A stretch of DNA of 64,000 bases from Methanocaldococcus sp. (GTDB lineage: Archaea; AGJL01; Methanococci; Methanococcales; Methanocaldococcaceae): positions 1 through 64,000 of the forward strand of contig NZ_JACCLX010000007.1 of the NCBI RefSeq assembly GCF_024490875.1, given 5' to 3'. The translations under genes were made by a program, and so were the position numbers. The notes under the pieces were generated by a model, which was not told the origin of the DNA, ran no database searches, and worked only from the letters and a program-made list of their open reading frames with translations. Positions 8,940 to 19,841 of the stretch are shown here, one piece after another (the stretch's first letter is position 1; each line of letters opens with the position of its first letter).

Positions 8940-9246
8940 TTCAAATATAAACATTTATAAATTAATTGTAGAAATATCTTTTGAAACTATAATAATCTTA
9001 TTATTAATTATTTTCTGGAAAAATCTAAATATAGAAATAGATGTTTATATTTGCAAAGAGGGAATAGGTTTCAAAAATGTATTCGTAAAATGGGATGAAT
9101 TTGAAGGCTACTCCAAAAAAGATAACTTTATTATTTTAAAAAGAAAGTTAAAACCACAGATTATTCAAAAACTATCAACGTCAAAAAATATTTATTTAAA
9201 TAAAGATGTTGAAGATATTATAAAAAATTTTTTACCTAAAAAATAA
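8932..9246 (+). CDS. Membrane-anchored protein with small C-terminal globular domain
   Basis: About 104 residues. A membrane segment (FETIIILLLIIFW) is followed by a domain of alternating strands containing VYICKEGIGFKNVFVKWDEF and IILKRK. This resembles the compact PH-like domain found in small archaeal and bacterial membrane proteins of the DUF5673 type. The ATG at 8932 overlaps the stop of the preceding membrane gene. A TTG 24 bases upstream is possible. Reading the two genes together would give a single protein with three membrane helices and this domain, so a frameshift should be considered. Confidence 0.55.
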   Translation: MYNSNINIYKLIVEISFETIIILLLIIFWKNLNIEIDVYICKEGIGFKNVFVKWDEFEGYSKKDNFIILKRKLKPQIIQKLSTSKNIYLNKDVEDIIKNFLPKK

Positions 9247-9268
9247 TATAAAATAGGTGTGAATAAAA

Positions 9269-9718
9269 ATGGGAAAGTGTAAGCATAATGGAGAAGTGAG
9301 TATTTTTGGTTTAAGACCTGTCAGTTTTCCAAACTTTCCATTTCACTTATTGGATAAAATAGGAGGGTTTGTCATATTAGATGAATTGTGGTTAAGGATG
9401 TGGAGTGAAATTATAAAATATCCAATAAGAACTCCAACATTATATATACCTATTGAAGACTATGGAATCCCTACTGTTGAAGATATGGATTTAATCGTTG
9501 ATTTCATAAAATATCATGTTTCTAAGAAAAAAGAGGTCGTAGTTTCATGTATTGGAGGACATGGAAGAACTGGGACTGTATTATCTGTTTGGGCTGGATT
9601 AAATGGTATTGAGAATCCAATAAAGTATGTTAGAGAACATTACTGTAAGTGTGCTGTTGAAACTGAGGAACAAGAGAAGTTTGTAGAATATTATTTAAGC
9701 ATAAGAAAAAAACATTAA
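9269..9718 (+). CDS. Protein tyrosine/dual-specificity phosphatase-like protein
   Basis: A 149-residue protein with the cysteine phosphatase loop CIGGHGRTGT (C-x5-R-T/S) near residue 94 and an upstream aspartate in PIEDYGIP that could serve as general acid. The length and motif order match small archaeal dual-specificity phosphatases. An N-terminal MGKCKHNGE segment with two cysteines is not part of the core fold. A GGTGTG ribosome site precedes the ATG. Its substrate is unknown. It is 22 bp downstream of the membrane/PH-like gene and may share its transcript. Confidence 0.8.
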   Translation: MGKCKHNGEVSIFGLRPVSFPNFPFHLLDKIGGFVILDELWLRMWSEIIKYPIRTPTLYIPIEDYGIPTVEDMDLIVDFIKYHVSKKKEVVVSCIGGHGRTGTVLSVWAGLNGIENPIKYVREHYCKCAVETEEQEKFVEYYLSIRKKH

Positions 9719-9817
9719 TTATTTTAAAATTCCTCCAATGAGAGATGAACCTATATATTATATAAACCATTACTTTTAATATGTTGTTAGAAGAAAATTT
9801 TTAGAGAGTTGATAAGA

Positions 9818-10285
9818 ATGGATATAGAAAAAGTATTGCAAAAGTTAGAGATACCAAAAGAGGGAATTTTTTATAAATGTCCATATTGCGACTATAAAAA
9901 TGTAGATAAGAAGGTAGTGGTAAAGCATATAAAAAGTAAGCATCAGGATGAATTAAAAAAGGAGGTTGAGAAAATGAACAAAAAACAGCAACAGAAGAAA
10001 AAACAACAGGCAAAGAAAAAACCACAAAAGAAACAAAAACAAAATACTGAAATAATAGAATACAAAGATTATATATATTTATTTGCTCATAAAAAGACAT
10101 GTATGATTATATTAGAAGATGGGACTACTATAAAAGGTTTAGTTAAGGCAAAGGATAGATATACAATAATGGTTTTGAATAGCGATTATATACCTAAAGG
10201 ATTCGATAAACCACCAGAAAGAATTATACTGCATAAAGGACATATTGTTAGTGTCATCCCATTAGAAGAAAATAAAAATGAGTAA
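9818..10285 (+). CDS. C2H2 zinc finger fused to Hfq/LSm-like domain
   Basis: About 155 residues in three parts. Residues about 19-43 form a C2H2 finger (CPYC ... HIKSKH). Residues about 45-75 are a Lys/Gln-rich linker. Residues about 80-150 look like an Sm fold: strands CMIILEDGTTIKGLVKAKD and YTIMVLN, then an Hfq-like second motif ILHKGHIVSVIP. Both ends would bind nucleic acid, and the gene is wedged between the box C/D protein genes, so an RNA role is likely. A TTG at 9809 is possible, but GTTGAT six bases before the ATG at 9818 favours that start. The domain call is my inference from motif pattern. Confidence 0.7.
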   Translation: MDIEKVLQKLEIPKEGIFYKCPYCDYKNVDKKVVVKHIKSKHQDELKKEVEKMNKKQQQKKKQQAKKKPQKKQKQNTEIIEYKDYIYLFAHKKTCMIILEDGTTIKGLVKAKDRYTIMVLNSDYIPKGFDKPPERIILHKGHIVSVIPLEENKNE

Positions 10286-10299
10286 AGTAATTAGACAAA

Positions 10300-11517
10300 T
10301 TACTTACCTCTCGTCTTACCTATAATTTTCCTCTCTTTTTTTCTCTTTTTGTCTTTCTTTTTAGGTTTCTTTTTACTCTTATCTTTTTTATCTTTTTTCT
10401 TTTCTTTAACTTTTTTCTTCTTTGGTTTAGGATACTTTCTCTTTATTTCTTCAACTCTCTTATTTAATTTCTCTAACAATTCATCTGCAATATAATCTCC
10501 AATATAATCTCCTCTTGCCGCTATTGCCAACTTACATGCCAAAGCCCTTGCTATCTTACCTCTCTGCCATGGAGGAGAACCTTTAATTAAAGGATGATTA
10601 AATATAATTCCATGCTTTGGTGGAGTTGCTTTATTTCTCAAATGTGCAAACAACGCCTTTTCAGCACCTAAAACTTGTATAGTTGAGGCGGGCATCTTAG
10701 ATAACTTTTCCAAACCTCCTGCCAGTCCTATTAATTTTGCCCCCAAAGAAACGCCAGCGAGTTTTGTAATATTTGGACATTCTTCACTCATCAATTTCTC
10801 TAAGTATTCATAAAGTTCTTTTCTCTTTTCATATAGATGATTAATTTCCTCGGTAAATTTACCTATTACATCTAAATCGTAATCTTCTAACTCTCCACCC
10901 ATTGAATTTTTTGCCGCCTCAGCAATTTTTTCAGCCAACTTTGATGGTAGTATCTTTTTTAATTGGCTCTTTGTAAAGTTCTCTCTCTTTTTTAACTTTG
11001 CTACTAAATAGGCATAAACCTCGTGCTTACTAACTAAGTGGTCCAACTCTGGGAAGTATAAGGAATACCACTCCCTTAATCTTTCTGAAAGTAAATTTAA
11101 AGTTTTATCTAAATCAGATATTGCCTCAGCAACTTGAATAATTATTTTATCTTTCTGTTGAGTATAACTTTTTATAAGTTTTTTTGTTAGTTCTGTATTC
11201 CAATAGTGCATTTTATTTTTAAAATCCTCATAATCTTTAAAGTATTCAAACTCCTTACCAATTTCAAATAAATTATTTCTCAAATACTCTCCAATTTTGA
11301 ATGGCTCAATACTTAAAATTTCTAACTTTACTTCCTCATTCCACTCTTCTTTTAACTCATCTGCCATTTTATTTGGATTAGTTCTTAATAAAAACAGTAT
11401 TTCTGGAATTTCTTTCTCATCAAATAATTTTTTATATTCAATGTCATCTAAATTATTAACTTCCTTGTTATCTTTAACTCCAAACGCACCATAAGGAGTA
11501 AATGCTACATATATCAA
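10300..11517 (-). CDS. nop5: Nop5 (Nop56/58-like), box C/D RNP scaffold
   Basis: A 405-residue scaffold that bridges L7Ae-bound box C/D guide RNA and fibrillarin. An N-terminal domain that binds fibrillarin is followed by a long coiled coil (around residues 110-240) and the Nop domain with KLAGVSLGAKLIGLAGGLEKL and the conserved KHGIIFNHPLI and GKIARALACKLAIAARGDY segments. The last 60 residues are almost all Lys, Arg and Lys-rich repeats, typical of this family. The start is TTG at 11517, chosen because GGGGGG lies six bases upstream and no ATG occurs near the N-terminus. Its partner flpA lies downstream on the same strand. Confidence 0.95.
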   Translation of the reverse strand: MIYVAFTPYGAFGVKDNKEVNNLDDIEYKKLFDEKEIPEILFLLRTNPNKMADELKEEWNEEVKLEILSIEPFKIGEYLRNNLFEIGKEFEYFKDYEDFKNKMHYWNTELTKKLIKSYTQQKDKIIIQVAEAISDLDKTLNLLSERLREWYSLYFPELDHLVSKHEVYAYLVAKLKKRENFTKSQLKKILPSKLAEKIAEAAKNSMGGELEDYDLDVIGKFTEEINHLYEKRKELYEYLEKLMSEECPNITKLAGVSLGAKLIGLAGGLEKLSKMPASTIQVLGAEKALFAHLRNKATPPKHGIIFNHPLIKGSPPWQRGKIARALACKLAIAARGDYIGDYIADELLEKLNKRVEEIKRKYPKPKKKKVKEKKKDKKDKSKKKPKKKDKKRKKERKIIGKTRGK

Positions 11518-11621
11518 AGTAATCCCCCCATAAATGTCATAATTTTTTAAGAATATTTTTATAATAAAGAGTTATCAATATAAAAGTTTAGTTATAAAAT
11601 ATTTTTGAATAGGAGATACTT

Positions 11622-12239
11622 ATGAATGTTGAAGATTTAGAGAGGATGTTAATTCCTAAGGGAGAGGTTTCAGTTATAGGTTGTGGTAGATTAGGAGTTA
11701 GAGTTATATTTGATTTATTGGAAGTGCATAGGGGTGGAGTAGAGAAAGTTTATGTTTTTGACAGCGCTAAGATAGAGAAAAACGATATTATTCATAGAAA
11801 ATTAGGAGGAAATGTTGGTGAGTATAAAGTAGATTTTATAAAAAGATTTTTTAAAGATAGAGTAGAATCTTACAAAGTAAATATAAATGAAAAAAATTTA
11901 AACTTAATTAGAGGAGATGTTGCAATTATATGTATCGCTGGTGGTGACACTATTCCAACAACAAAGGCTATTATAGAATACTGCAAAAGTAAAGGTATTA
12001 AAACGATAGGAACTAATGGAGTATTTGGCATTGATGAAAAAGTAAAGGTTTGTGATGCTAAGTATGCAAAGGGTCCAGCAAAGTTTTTAAATTTAAATGA
12101 AGATGGGCATATTGTAGTAGGAACTGAAAAGTTTATCAAAGATTTTGAGCCAATAACTCCTTATACATTAGATGAAATTGCCAAAAGGATGGTTATTGAA
12201 TGTTTAAGAATACTGTGGAAAAAATATTATTCTAAATAA
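11622..12239 (+). CDS. ThiF/E1-like adenylyltransferase family protein (HcgE-like candidate)
   Basis: A 205-residue protein with a Rossmann ATP-binding start (VSVIGCGRLGVRVIFDLL), the arginine in DIIHRKLGG that corresponds to the R-finger of MoeB/ThiF/E1 enzymes, and the late strand VAIICIAGGDT. It lacks the CxxC zinc pairs of full MoeB. Short ThiF-like proteins of hydrogenotrophic methanogens include HcgE, which adenylylates the pyridinol precursor of the iron-guanylylpyridinol cofactor of Hmd hydrogenase. The length and position next to nop5 fit my recollection of that gene, but no other hcg gene is nearby, so the name is left open. Confidence 0.6.
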   Translation: MNVEDLERMLIPKGEVSVIGCGRLGVRVIFDLLEVHRGGVEKVYVFDSAKIEKNDIIHRKLGGNVGEYKVDFIKRFFKDRVESYKVNINEKNLNLIRGDVAIICIAGGDTIPTTKAIIEYCKSKGIKTIGTNGVFGIDEKVKVCDAKYAKGPAKFLNLNEDGHIVVGTEKFIKDFEPITPYTLDEIAKRMVIECLRILWKKYYSK

Positions 12240-12378
12240 TAATATAAATAATAATATAATTCATTAACCCAAAGGTATAAATATAATAAGATAGTAATAA
12301 ATTATTACCAAACATTATTTAAATAATTAACAATACAATTATACCGTGTAATGATTATTATTTCACTTGGTGATGATT

Positions 12379-13659
12379 ATGGTTTTTGAAGAATTTTTAG
12401 GATTAAATAAAGAAAAAAAATCTTTTGAAGAATTTAAAGAAGAAAAAACTAAAAAAGAAACTTTAAGTAACAATATAATTAATAATGATCTAAAAGATAA
12501 AGCAACTATTGCAGAATTAGAGAGTAAAATTTTAAAATTAGAATTAGAAAAAAAAGAACTTGAAAGAGAAAATTTACAATTAATGAAAGAAAATGAAATT
12601 TTAAGAAGAGAATTAGACAGAATGAGAGTTCCTCCATTAATTGTAGGGACAGTAGTTGATAAAGTTGGAGAGAGGAAAGTAATTGTTAAAAGTTCAACAG
12701 GTCCAAGTTTTTTAGTTAATATTTCACACTTTGTAAATCCAGACGATATCACTCCAGGAAAAAGAGTATGTCTAAATCAGCAAACATTGACTGTTGTTGA
12801 TGTTCTTCCAGAAAATAAAGATTATAGAGCAAGGGCTATGGAAGTCGATGAAAGACCTAATGTTAGGTATGAAGATATTGGAGGTTTAGATAAACAAATA
12901 CAAGAAGTTAGGGAGGTTGTAGAACTTCCAATGAAACATCCAGAATTATTTGAAAAAGTAGGAATTGAACCACCAAAAGGAGTTTTACTTTATGGACCAC
13001 CAGGAACTGGTAAGACATTATTGGCTAAGGCTGTTGCAACAGAAACCAATGCAACATTTATAAGAGTTGTTGGTTCAGAATTGGTTAAAAAGTTTATTGG
13101 AGAAGGTGCTTCATTAGTTAAAGATATATTCAAATTAGCAAAAGAGAAGGCACCGTCAATAATATTCATTGATGAAATTGACGCTATTGCCGCAAAGAGA
13201 ACTGATGCTTTAACTGGAGGAGATAGAGAAGTCCAAAGAACTTTAATGCAGTTATTGGCAGAGATGGATGGTTTTGATACAAGAGGAGATGTTAAGATAA
13301 TAGGAGCTACAAACAGATTAGATATTTTAGATCCAGCAATATTGAGACCAGGAAGATTTGATAGAATTATTGAAGTTCCACCACCAGATGAAAAAGGTAG
13401 GTTAGAGATATTGAAAATACATACAAGAAGAATGAATTTAGCTAAAGATGTTAATTTAGAAAAAATAGCAAAAATGACAGAAGGATGTGTAGGGGCTGAT
13501 TTAAAGGCAATCTGTACAGAGGCAGGAATGAATGCTATAAGGGAACTTAGAGATTATGTAACTATGGAGGACTTCAAAAAAGCAGTTGAAAGAATTATGG
13601 AAAAGAAAAGAGGTAAAGTTAAAGAAGAACCAAAACATCTATCAGTTCTTTACAGATAA
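12379..13659 (+). CDS. pan: Proteasome-activating nucleotidase (PAN)
   Basis: A 426-residue AAA+ ATPase forming the hexameric ring that unfolds substrates for the 20S proteasome. An N-terminal coiled coil (about residues 45-85) precedes an OB domain ([19 protein letters not shown]). The AAA module has Walker A GPPGTGKT, Walker [15 protein letters not shown] and sensor [21 protein letters not shown]. The protein ends LYR, a hydrophobic-Tyr-X tail that opens the proteasome gate. The ATG at 12379 follows GGTGATG. Upstream in-frame TTG and GTG codons overlap the ribosome site. Two TATA-like elements lie within the preceding 127 bp. Confidence 0.96.
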   Translation: MVFEEFLGLNKEKKSFEEFKEEKTKKETLSNNIINNDLKDKATIAELESKILKLELEKKELERENLQLMKENEILRRELDRMRVPPLIVGTVVDKVGERKVIVKSSTGPSFLVNISHFVNPDDITPGKRVCLNQQTLTVVDVLPENKDYRARAMEVDERPNVRYEDIGGLDKQIQEVREVVELPMKHPELFEKVGIEPPKGVLLYGPPGTGKTLLAKAVATETNATFIRVVGSELVKKFIGEGASLVKDIFKLAKEKAPSIIFIDEIDAIAAKRTDALTGGDREVQRTLMQLLAEMDGFDTRGDVKIIGATNRLDILDPAILRPGRFDRIIEVPPPDEKGRLEILKIHTRRMNLAKDVNLEKIAKMTEGCVGADLKAICTEAGMNAIRELRDYVTMEDFKKAVERIMEKKRGKVKEEPKHLSVLYR

Positions 13660-13666
13660 AATTAAA

Positions 13667-13679
13667 CTTTTTTATTTTT
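13667..13679 (+). terminator. Oligo-T terminator after pan
   Basis: Starting eight bases after the pan stop codon, a run of six T, one A and five T occurs, followed by further T-rich stretches to about 13740. Archaeal RNA polymerase terminates at such tracts without a hairpin. aroC then has its own ribosome site at about 13788. Confidence 0.5.
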
Positions 13680-13799
13680 GAAAATTTTAATTTTTATTTT
13701 GAAATATTTTAACTATTTTAGTTATATTTTAATTTTTATGAGAAGATTTTTATTTTACTTTAATATAAAATAAGATTATTAAAATTTTGGTGATTTTAA

Positions 13800-14924
13800 A
13801 TGAACACCTATGGGGATATGTTTAGAGTTACAGTTTTTGGCGAGAGTCACGGAAAGGCTGTTGGGGCAGTTGTTGATGGCTGTCCTGCAAATTTACCATT
13901 ATCTGAAGAAGATATTCAAAAAGAGCTTAATAGGAGAAAGCCAGGAAGTAGTATATTCTCGACTCCAAGAAAGGAAGATGATATTGTAAATGTATTATCA
14001 GGTATTTTTGAGGGAAAAACTACTGGAACGCCAATATGTGCAATTGTCTATAATAAAAATGCAAGACCAAAAGATTATTCATTGATAAAGGACACTCCAA
14101 GACCTGGACACGCAGATTTAACCTATAAATTAAAATATAAAAATTATGATTATAGAGGAGGAGGTAGAGCCAGTGGAAGAGTAACAGTAGGGCATGTTAT
14201 TGGTGGAGCAATTGCAAAAAAATTACTTTCTTACACATATAACATAAAAATCGTTGGTTATACAATAAAAATTGGAAAAATAAAAGGAGATTTTAATTAT
14301 TACAAAAATCCTGATATATTTGAAGATGAAAAATCTCTTGAAAGTTTGATAGAAAAAATTGAAAGTAATCCTTTAAGATGTCCTTCAATGAATGAAAAAG
14401 AGATGGAAGAGTATGTGTTAAACGCCATGAAAAATAAAGACAGTGTTGGTGGAGTTGTAGAAATAATAGTAGTAAATGTTCCTGTTGGAGTTGGAAATCC
14501 AATATTTAATAAGTTAAATGGAGAATTGGCAAGAGGTTTAATGAGTATAAATGCAGTTAAAGGTGTAGAGATTGGAAGAGGTTTTGAATCAACTGAATTG
14601 TATGGAAGTGAGATGAATGATGAAATGTATTTTGATGAAGACAAAAATATAAGATTTAGAACTAACAACTGTGGAGGAATTTTGGGAGGAATTAGTTGTG
14701 GAACTCCAATTGTTATAAGGATTGCTGTAAAACCAACGCCTTCAATAGGTAAAAAGCAAAGTACTATAAATTTAAAAACATTAGAAAATACTGAAATTGA
14801 AATTAAAGGGAGACATGATCCAATTATAGTTCCAAGAATTATCCCAGTTGCAGAATCTATTGTAGCAATAACCTTAGCTGATTTAATGATTAAAGGAGGT
14901 TTTATTCATCCGTGTAGTTTATAA
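13800..14924 (+). CDS. aroC: Chorismate synthase
   Basis: A 374-residue enzyme that converts 5-enolpyruvylshikimate-3-phosphate to chorismate using reduced FMN, the last step of the shikimate pathway. Diagnostic segments are GESHGKAVGAVVDGCPAN at the start, RPGHADLTYKLKY, the flavin-site YRGGGRASGRVTVG near residue 120, and RHDPIIVPRIIPVAE near the C-terminus. No domain is missing. GGTGATT precedes the ATG by about five bases. It is followed after 24 bp by pyrG on the same strand and the two may be cotranscribed. Confidence 0.96.
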   Translation: MNTYGDMFRVTVFGESHGKAVGAVVDGCPANLPLSEEDIQKELNRRKPGSSIFSTPRKEDDIVNVLSGIFEGKTTGTPICAIVYNKNARPKDYSLIKDTPRPGHADLTYKLKYKNYDYRGGGRASGRVTVGHVIGGAIAKKLLSYTYNIKIVGYTIKIGKIKGDFNYYKNPDIFEDEKSLESLIEKIESNPLRCPSMNEKEMEEYVLNAMKNKDSVGGVVEIIVVNVPVGVGNPIFNKLNGELARGLMSINAVKGVEIGRGFESTELYGSEMNDEMYFDEDKNIRFRTNNCGGILGGISCGTPIVIRIAVKPTPSIGKKQSTINLKTLENTEIEIKGRHDPIIVPRIIPVAESIVAITLADLMIKGGFIHPCSL

Positions 14925-16559
<1,635 letters not shown>

Positions 16560-16564
16560 AAATT

Positions 16565-17389
16565 TTAAATTAAATCTGGGTTGCTATCTACTGAAATATA
16601 CAATTGCCCTTTTGGTTTTCTATTTACATAGTCTCCTGTAAATTTGTAGAATGTTCCTTCTATTGGAACTCCTTCATCTTTTTTACGTAATTTGATTATT
16701 GGATTTTCTACTATTCCTTCAAACTTAAATGAGGGTAAAACATCCTCAACCTTTCCATAAACTACTATAGCTCCTGCTTTCATTTCACCTCCTACTCTAA
16801 CATCTACATTTCCATCAATATATATTATTCCCCCATTCTGGTGAATTCCTGCCATTATACCTACATTTCCTTTTATATGAATAACTCCATTTTTCATAAA
16901 CTCTCCAATTTCATCTCCAGCATTACCTTCTACAATAATTTTTCCTCCACTCATCCCTCTCCAATCTCCCCTATAAGATGAACCAACGTAATCTCTTGCA
17001 TTTCCTTTAATTAGTAACTTTCCTCCTTTCATATTCTGCCCAGCCCAACTGTCAGCATTTCCATTTACAATAATTTTTCCTCCTTTCATTTCAGCGCCAA
17101 CATACATTCCTACATCTCCTTCAACAATTATCTCCCCTCTACTCATCTTTGAGCCAATATATTTTAATTTTTGATTTGAATTCTTTATAATAATTCTTGG
17201 CTCTCCTTCAATATCATTTAATTCAACATCAAAAATATCGCCAACTTTAACTTTTTTTCTACCTTGTATTAACTCAATATTTTTTATTTCATCTAAACTC
17301 ATCTTTTCAATAACTTCTGGCAATACTTTGTCCATCTCTACCGGAACAATTATATCCTCCTTTTGTAGAGTTAGTATTAACTCTTTCAT
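16565..17389 (-). CDS. fwdC: Tungsten formylmethanofuran dehydrogenase subunit C
   Basis: A 274-residue subunit of the complex that reduces CO2 to formylmethanofuran, the first step of hydrogenotrophic methanogenesis. After a short N-terminal domain it is built of repeating GxxxGxxMxxGxIxVxGNxG units (about residues 85-215), the right-handed beta-helix shared with the C-terminal domain of glutamate synthase. It helps hold the tungstopterin subunit FwdB. It is the last gene of the fwd run here. The fwdB gene that follows fwdC in some methanogens is absent. Confidence 0.93.
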   Translation of the reverse strand: MKELILTLQKEDIIVPVEMDKVLPEVIEKMSLDEIKNIELIQGRKKVKVGDIFDVELNDIEGEPRIIIKNSNQKLKYIGSKMSRGEIIVEGDVGMYVGAEMKGGKIIVNGNADSWAGQNMKGGKLLIKGNARDYVGSSYRGDWRGMSGGKIIVEGNAGDEIGEFMKNGVIHIKGNVGIMAGIHQNGGIIYIDGNVDVRVGGEMKAGAIVVYGKVEDVLPSFKFEGIVENPIIKLRKKDEGVPIEGTFYKFTGDYVNRKPKGQLYISVDSNPDLI

Positions 17390-17403
17390 AACATCACCAA
17401 TTT

Positions 17404-17673
17404 TTATTTTTCATTATCTTTTGGTTCGACAATAACAGCAGTTCCATATGCATAGTATGTTAATTCAGGAATAGAATAATTTTTATCACATGCGATTTCT
17501 GTCATAATTTCATTAGAAATTCTTATCCCTATGATTGCATTAGCTCCTAATTCTTTAGATACATCTATTAAATCATCTAAGGCATCTTCTGGATCATCTC
17601 CATATCCTATTACAACACCTAAATATTTTACAATTTTAAAACCTTCTAAATGGTCTGTTGTCGATGTTATCAT
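17404..17673 (-). CDS. YbjQ family (UPF0145) protein
   Basis: An 89-residue small protein of the YbjQ/UPF0145 family, seen from the pattern TTDHLEGFKIVKYLGVVIG, DDLIDVSKELGANAIIGIR and the C-terminal strand YYAYGTAVIVEP. The family forms pentamers and is sometimes called a heavy-metal-binding domain, but its function is unproven. It sits inside the fwd operon between fwdA and fwdC with short gaps, so it may have a role in assembly of the dehydrogenase, an inference from position only. Confidence 0.8.
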   Translation of the reverse strand: MITSTTDHLEGFKIVKYLGVVIGYGDDPEDALDDLIDVSKELGANAIIGIRISNEIMTEIACDKNYSIPELTYYAYGTAVIVEPKDNEK

Positions 17674-17699
17674 TAAAATCCCTTTATTAAAAATTATAA

Positions 17700-19403
17700 T
17701 TAGGTAATATCAGTTGCATCTATCTTTATAACCTTCCAACTATTTGCATATTCCTCAGTAACTGGATAGTTATCTAAATTGACTGAATAGTATTTTGTGA
17801 ATTTCTCTTTTAAATCTTTCATAATTTCCTGTTCTAATGTTTCATCTACTTTAACATCTACATATATTGTGTCTCCAAAAATCTCTTTGACAACATTTCC
17901 ATCTTTAACGACTAATTTTCCTCCTTTCAATACATACTTAGCATATCTAAATGCTCTCTCTATTTTCTTACCATCTTTTTCTTCTGGGTTTATTTCATAA
18001 ATTGCTATATCTGCATCAGCCCCAATACCTAAATGACCTTTCTCTTTGCTTAATCCTAAAACTTTTGCTTGATTTGCTCTTGTAACTTTTGCTATTTCAT
18101 ACAAGTCATATTCTTTATCACTATCAGCCACATGGCTTCTCTGTTGAGCCCACTTATGAACTTTGTTATATAACCACTCATCTCTGTATTTTTTACTCAT
18201 TAACCATGCAATAATTCTTGGATATCTTGTGAATGGCCCTGCATTGGGATGATCAGTTGTTAATAATACTTTATCTGTGTCTATATTTAGGAAGATATCC
18301 AAACCAATTGCCCATTGTAGAGCATAAACAGGGCCCTTTGGAGAGTAAATAAATGGAACGACTCCTGAACCTGTTTCAAGTTCAACATCACAGTTTGCCC
18401 ATTTTAAACCATTTGTCATGTGTAAATCATATTCCATTGGTCCATCTGCTGTCATTGTTGTAGTTTCATCTAATGTAATTTGCCCTACATCAACCACTAA
18501 ATGGTCGTTTTTATTAACATATTCAGCAATTTCTAAACCTTTACTTACAAAATCTTTCCATGAAGTTCCTCCATAGGAGTGGAATTGGACATGAGTATTG
18601 TAGTAAATGGTTTCTCTCTCTCCATATTTTGGTTTTGCTTTTATACCTTTAACACAATCCATTGTTTCAAGAGTAGTTTCCCAGTTTCCAGGGTGTCCTA
18701 AGTTGTTTGGATGGACGTGGATTGAGTGAGGTAATCCAAGAAGTTCATTAACTTCACATAAACCTCTTACAATTTCTCTTGGAGTTATATCAAAGTATGG
18801 AACTGGATCATCAAGGCTATGGACATTTTTACCCCAACCCCATGCCTCAGTTCCTCCTGGATTAACTATCTTTATTGCAAAACCCCTTGTGGCTTTTAAA
18901 AGCCATGCTACATAAGCGGCACATTTTTTAATATCACCTTCTTTTAAATACTCTAAAACAAACCAATTATTACCAAATAGTGTTAGAACTCCTTTATCTA
19001 CTTGAGGAGTTTCTATAAATTCCTCATGTGTATGTCTTGCTAATAATGGAGGCATTGCTGCTTCAAAAACTGTTGTATATCCCATCTCTGAGTATTGATA
19101 ACCAGTTTTGTATGTTGATGGGACTGAAAACCCAGTTCCAGTTCTTAAACCTTTTTTTGCATAAATTTCTTTTTTACTGTCCTCTGGTCTAAACATTCTA
19201 CCTACATTAACTTTTGGTCCTGCAACGTGGGTGTGGGAATCAATACCCCCTGGCATAACAACGCAGTTTGATGCATCAATAATCTTTGCATTTTCAGAAA
19301 CTTTTTCAACTATTTTCCCATCTTTTACACAAATATCCATTTTTTCTCCATTAATGCCATTTAATGGATCATAAACAATTCCATTTTTTATTATATATTC
19401 CAT
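17700..19403 (-). CDS. fwdA: Tungsten formylmethanofuran dehydrogenase subunit A
   Basis: A 567-residue amidohydrolase-fold subunit that condenses formate, delivered through an internal tunnel, with methanofuran at a dinuclear zinc site. The metal ligands are visible in GIDSHTHVAGPK, a lysine in GFAIKIVNPGG that should be carboxylated, HSIHVHPNNLG, and a final aspartate in LLTTDHPNAGP. GGTGATAG lies just before the ATG at 19403, which is preferred to an in-frame GTG inside that ribosome site. It is followed by the YbjQ gene and preceded by fwdD. Confidence 0.96.
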   Translation of the reverse strand: MEYIIKNGIVYDPLNGINGEKMDICVKDGKIVEKVSENAKIIDASNCVVMPGGIDSHTHVAGPKVNVGRMFRPEDSKKEIYAKKGLRTGTGFSVPSTYKTGYQYSEMGYTTVFEAAMPPLLARHTHEEFIETPQVDKGVLTLFGNNWFVLEYLKEGDIKKCAAYVAWLLKATRGFAIKIVNPGGTEAWGWGKNVHSLDDPVPYFDITPREIVRGLCEVNELLGLPHSIHVHPNNLGHPGNWETTLETMDCVKGIKAKPKYGERETIYYNTHVQFHSYGGTSWKDFVSKGLEIAEYVNKNDHLVVDVGQITLDETTTMTADGPMEYDLHMTNGLKWANCDVELETGSGVVPFIYSPKGPVYALQWAIGLDIFLNIDTDKVLLTTDHPNAGPFTRYPRIIAWLMSKKYRDEWLYNKVHKWAQQRSHVADSDKEYDLYEIAKVTRANQAKVLGLSKEKGHLGIGADADIAIYEINPEEKDGKKIERAFRYAKYVLKGGKLVVKDGNVVKEIFGDTIYVDVKVDETLEQEIMKDLKEKFTKYYSVNLDNYPVTEEYANSWKVIKIDATDIT

Positions 19404-19430
19404 ATCTATCACCATAAAAGATTTTTAGAT

Positions 19431-19832
19431 TTACTCAAGATTTTCAATGTATTTTTTTCTCATTAAAGTTTTCATATCTAAAAATTCTTCATCAGTTTTT
19501 TCTATCTCAACATAAAATCCAGGATATCCTTTAAGACAGGGCATTCCTGTACTGTGAGTGTCTGGCTTAACTACACAGTTTGCCCATGGGCCCATAGGGA
19601 TAAATACCATACCTTCTGGCATTCTCTGGGTAGCTTTTTTTACATAAACTACAACCTCTCCATATTCAGACTTAACTTTTACTTTATCTCCTTCTTTAAC
19701 TCCTAATTTTCTCATATCTTCTTCATTAATGTAAATAACTCCTGCTGCTTTAACATACAAATCGAGATTTTTTCCAGCCTCTATTGCTTCACCTTGCCAA
19801 ATAGTTCTACCTGTATTTAAAATAAACTTCAT
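19431..19832 (-). CDS. fwdD: Tungsten formylmethanofuran dehydrogenase subunit D
   Basis: A 133-residue subunit equivalent to the C-terminal molybdopterin dinucleotide-binding domain of FdhA/DMSO reductase enzymes. The domain signature is NTGRTIWQGEA at the start, INEEDMRKLGVKEGDKVKV in the middle and PMGPWANCV near the cofactor-contacting end. It works with FwdB to bind the tungstopterin. GGTGAAAAA precedes its ATG. It is nine bases downstream of fwdG, so translation is probably coupled. Confidence 0.93.
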   Translation of the reverse strand: MKFILNTGRTIWQGEAIEAGKNLDLYVKAAGVIYINEEDMRKLGVKEGDKVKVKSEYGEVVVYVKKATQRMPEGMVFIPMGPWANCVVKPDTHSTGMPCLKGYPGFYVEIEKTDEEFLDMKTLMRKKYIENLE

Positions 19833-19841
19833 TTTTTCACC

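Noticed and set aside
9801-10100. Minus-strand hydrophobic open frame opposite the zinc finger/Hfq-like gene
   Set aside because: It is the mirror of the Lys/Gln-rich linker and has no ribosome site.
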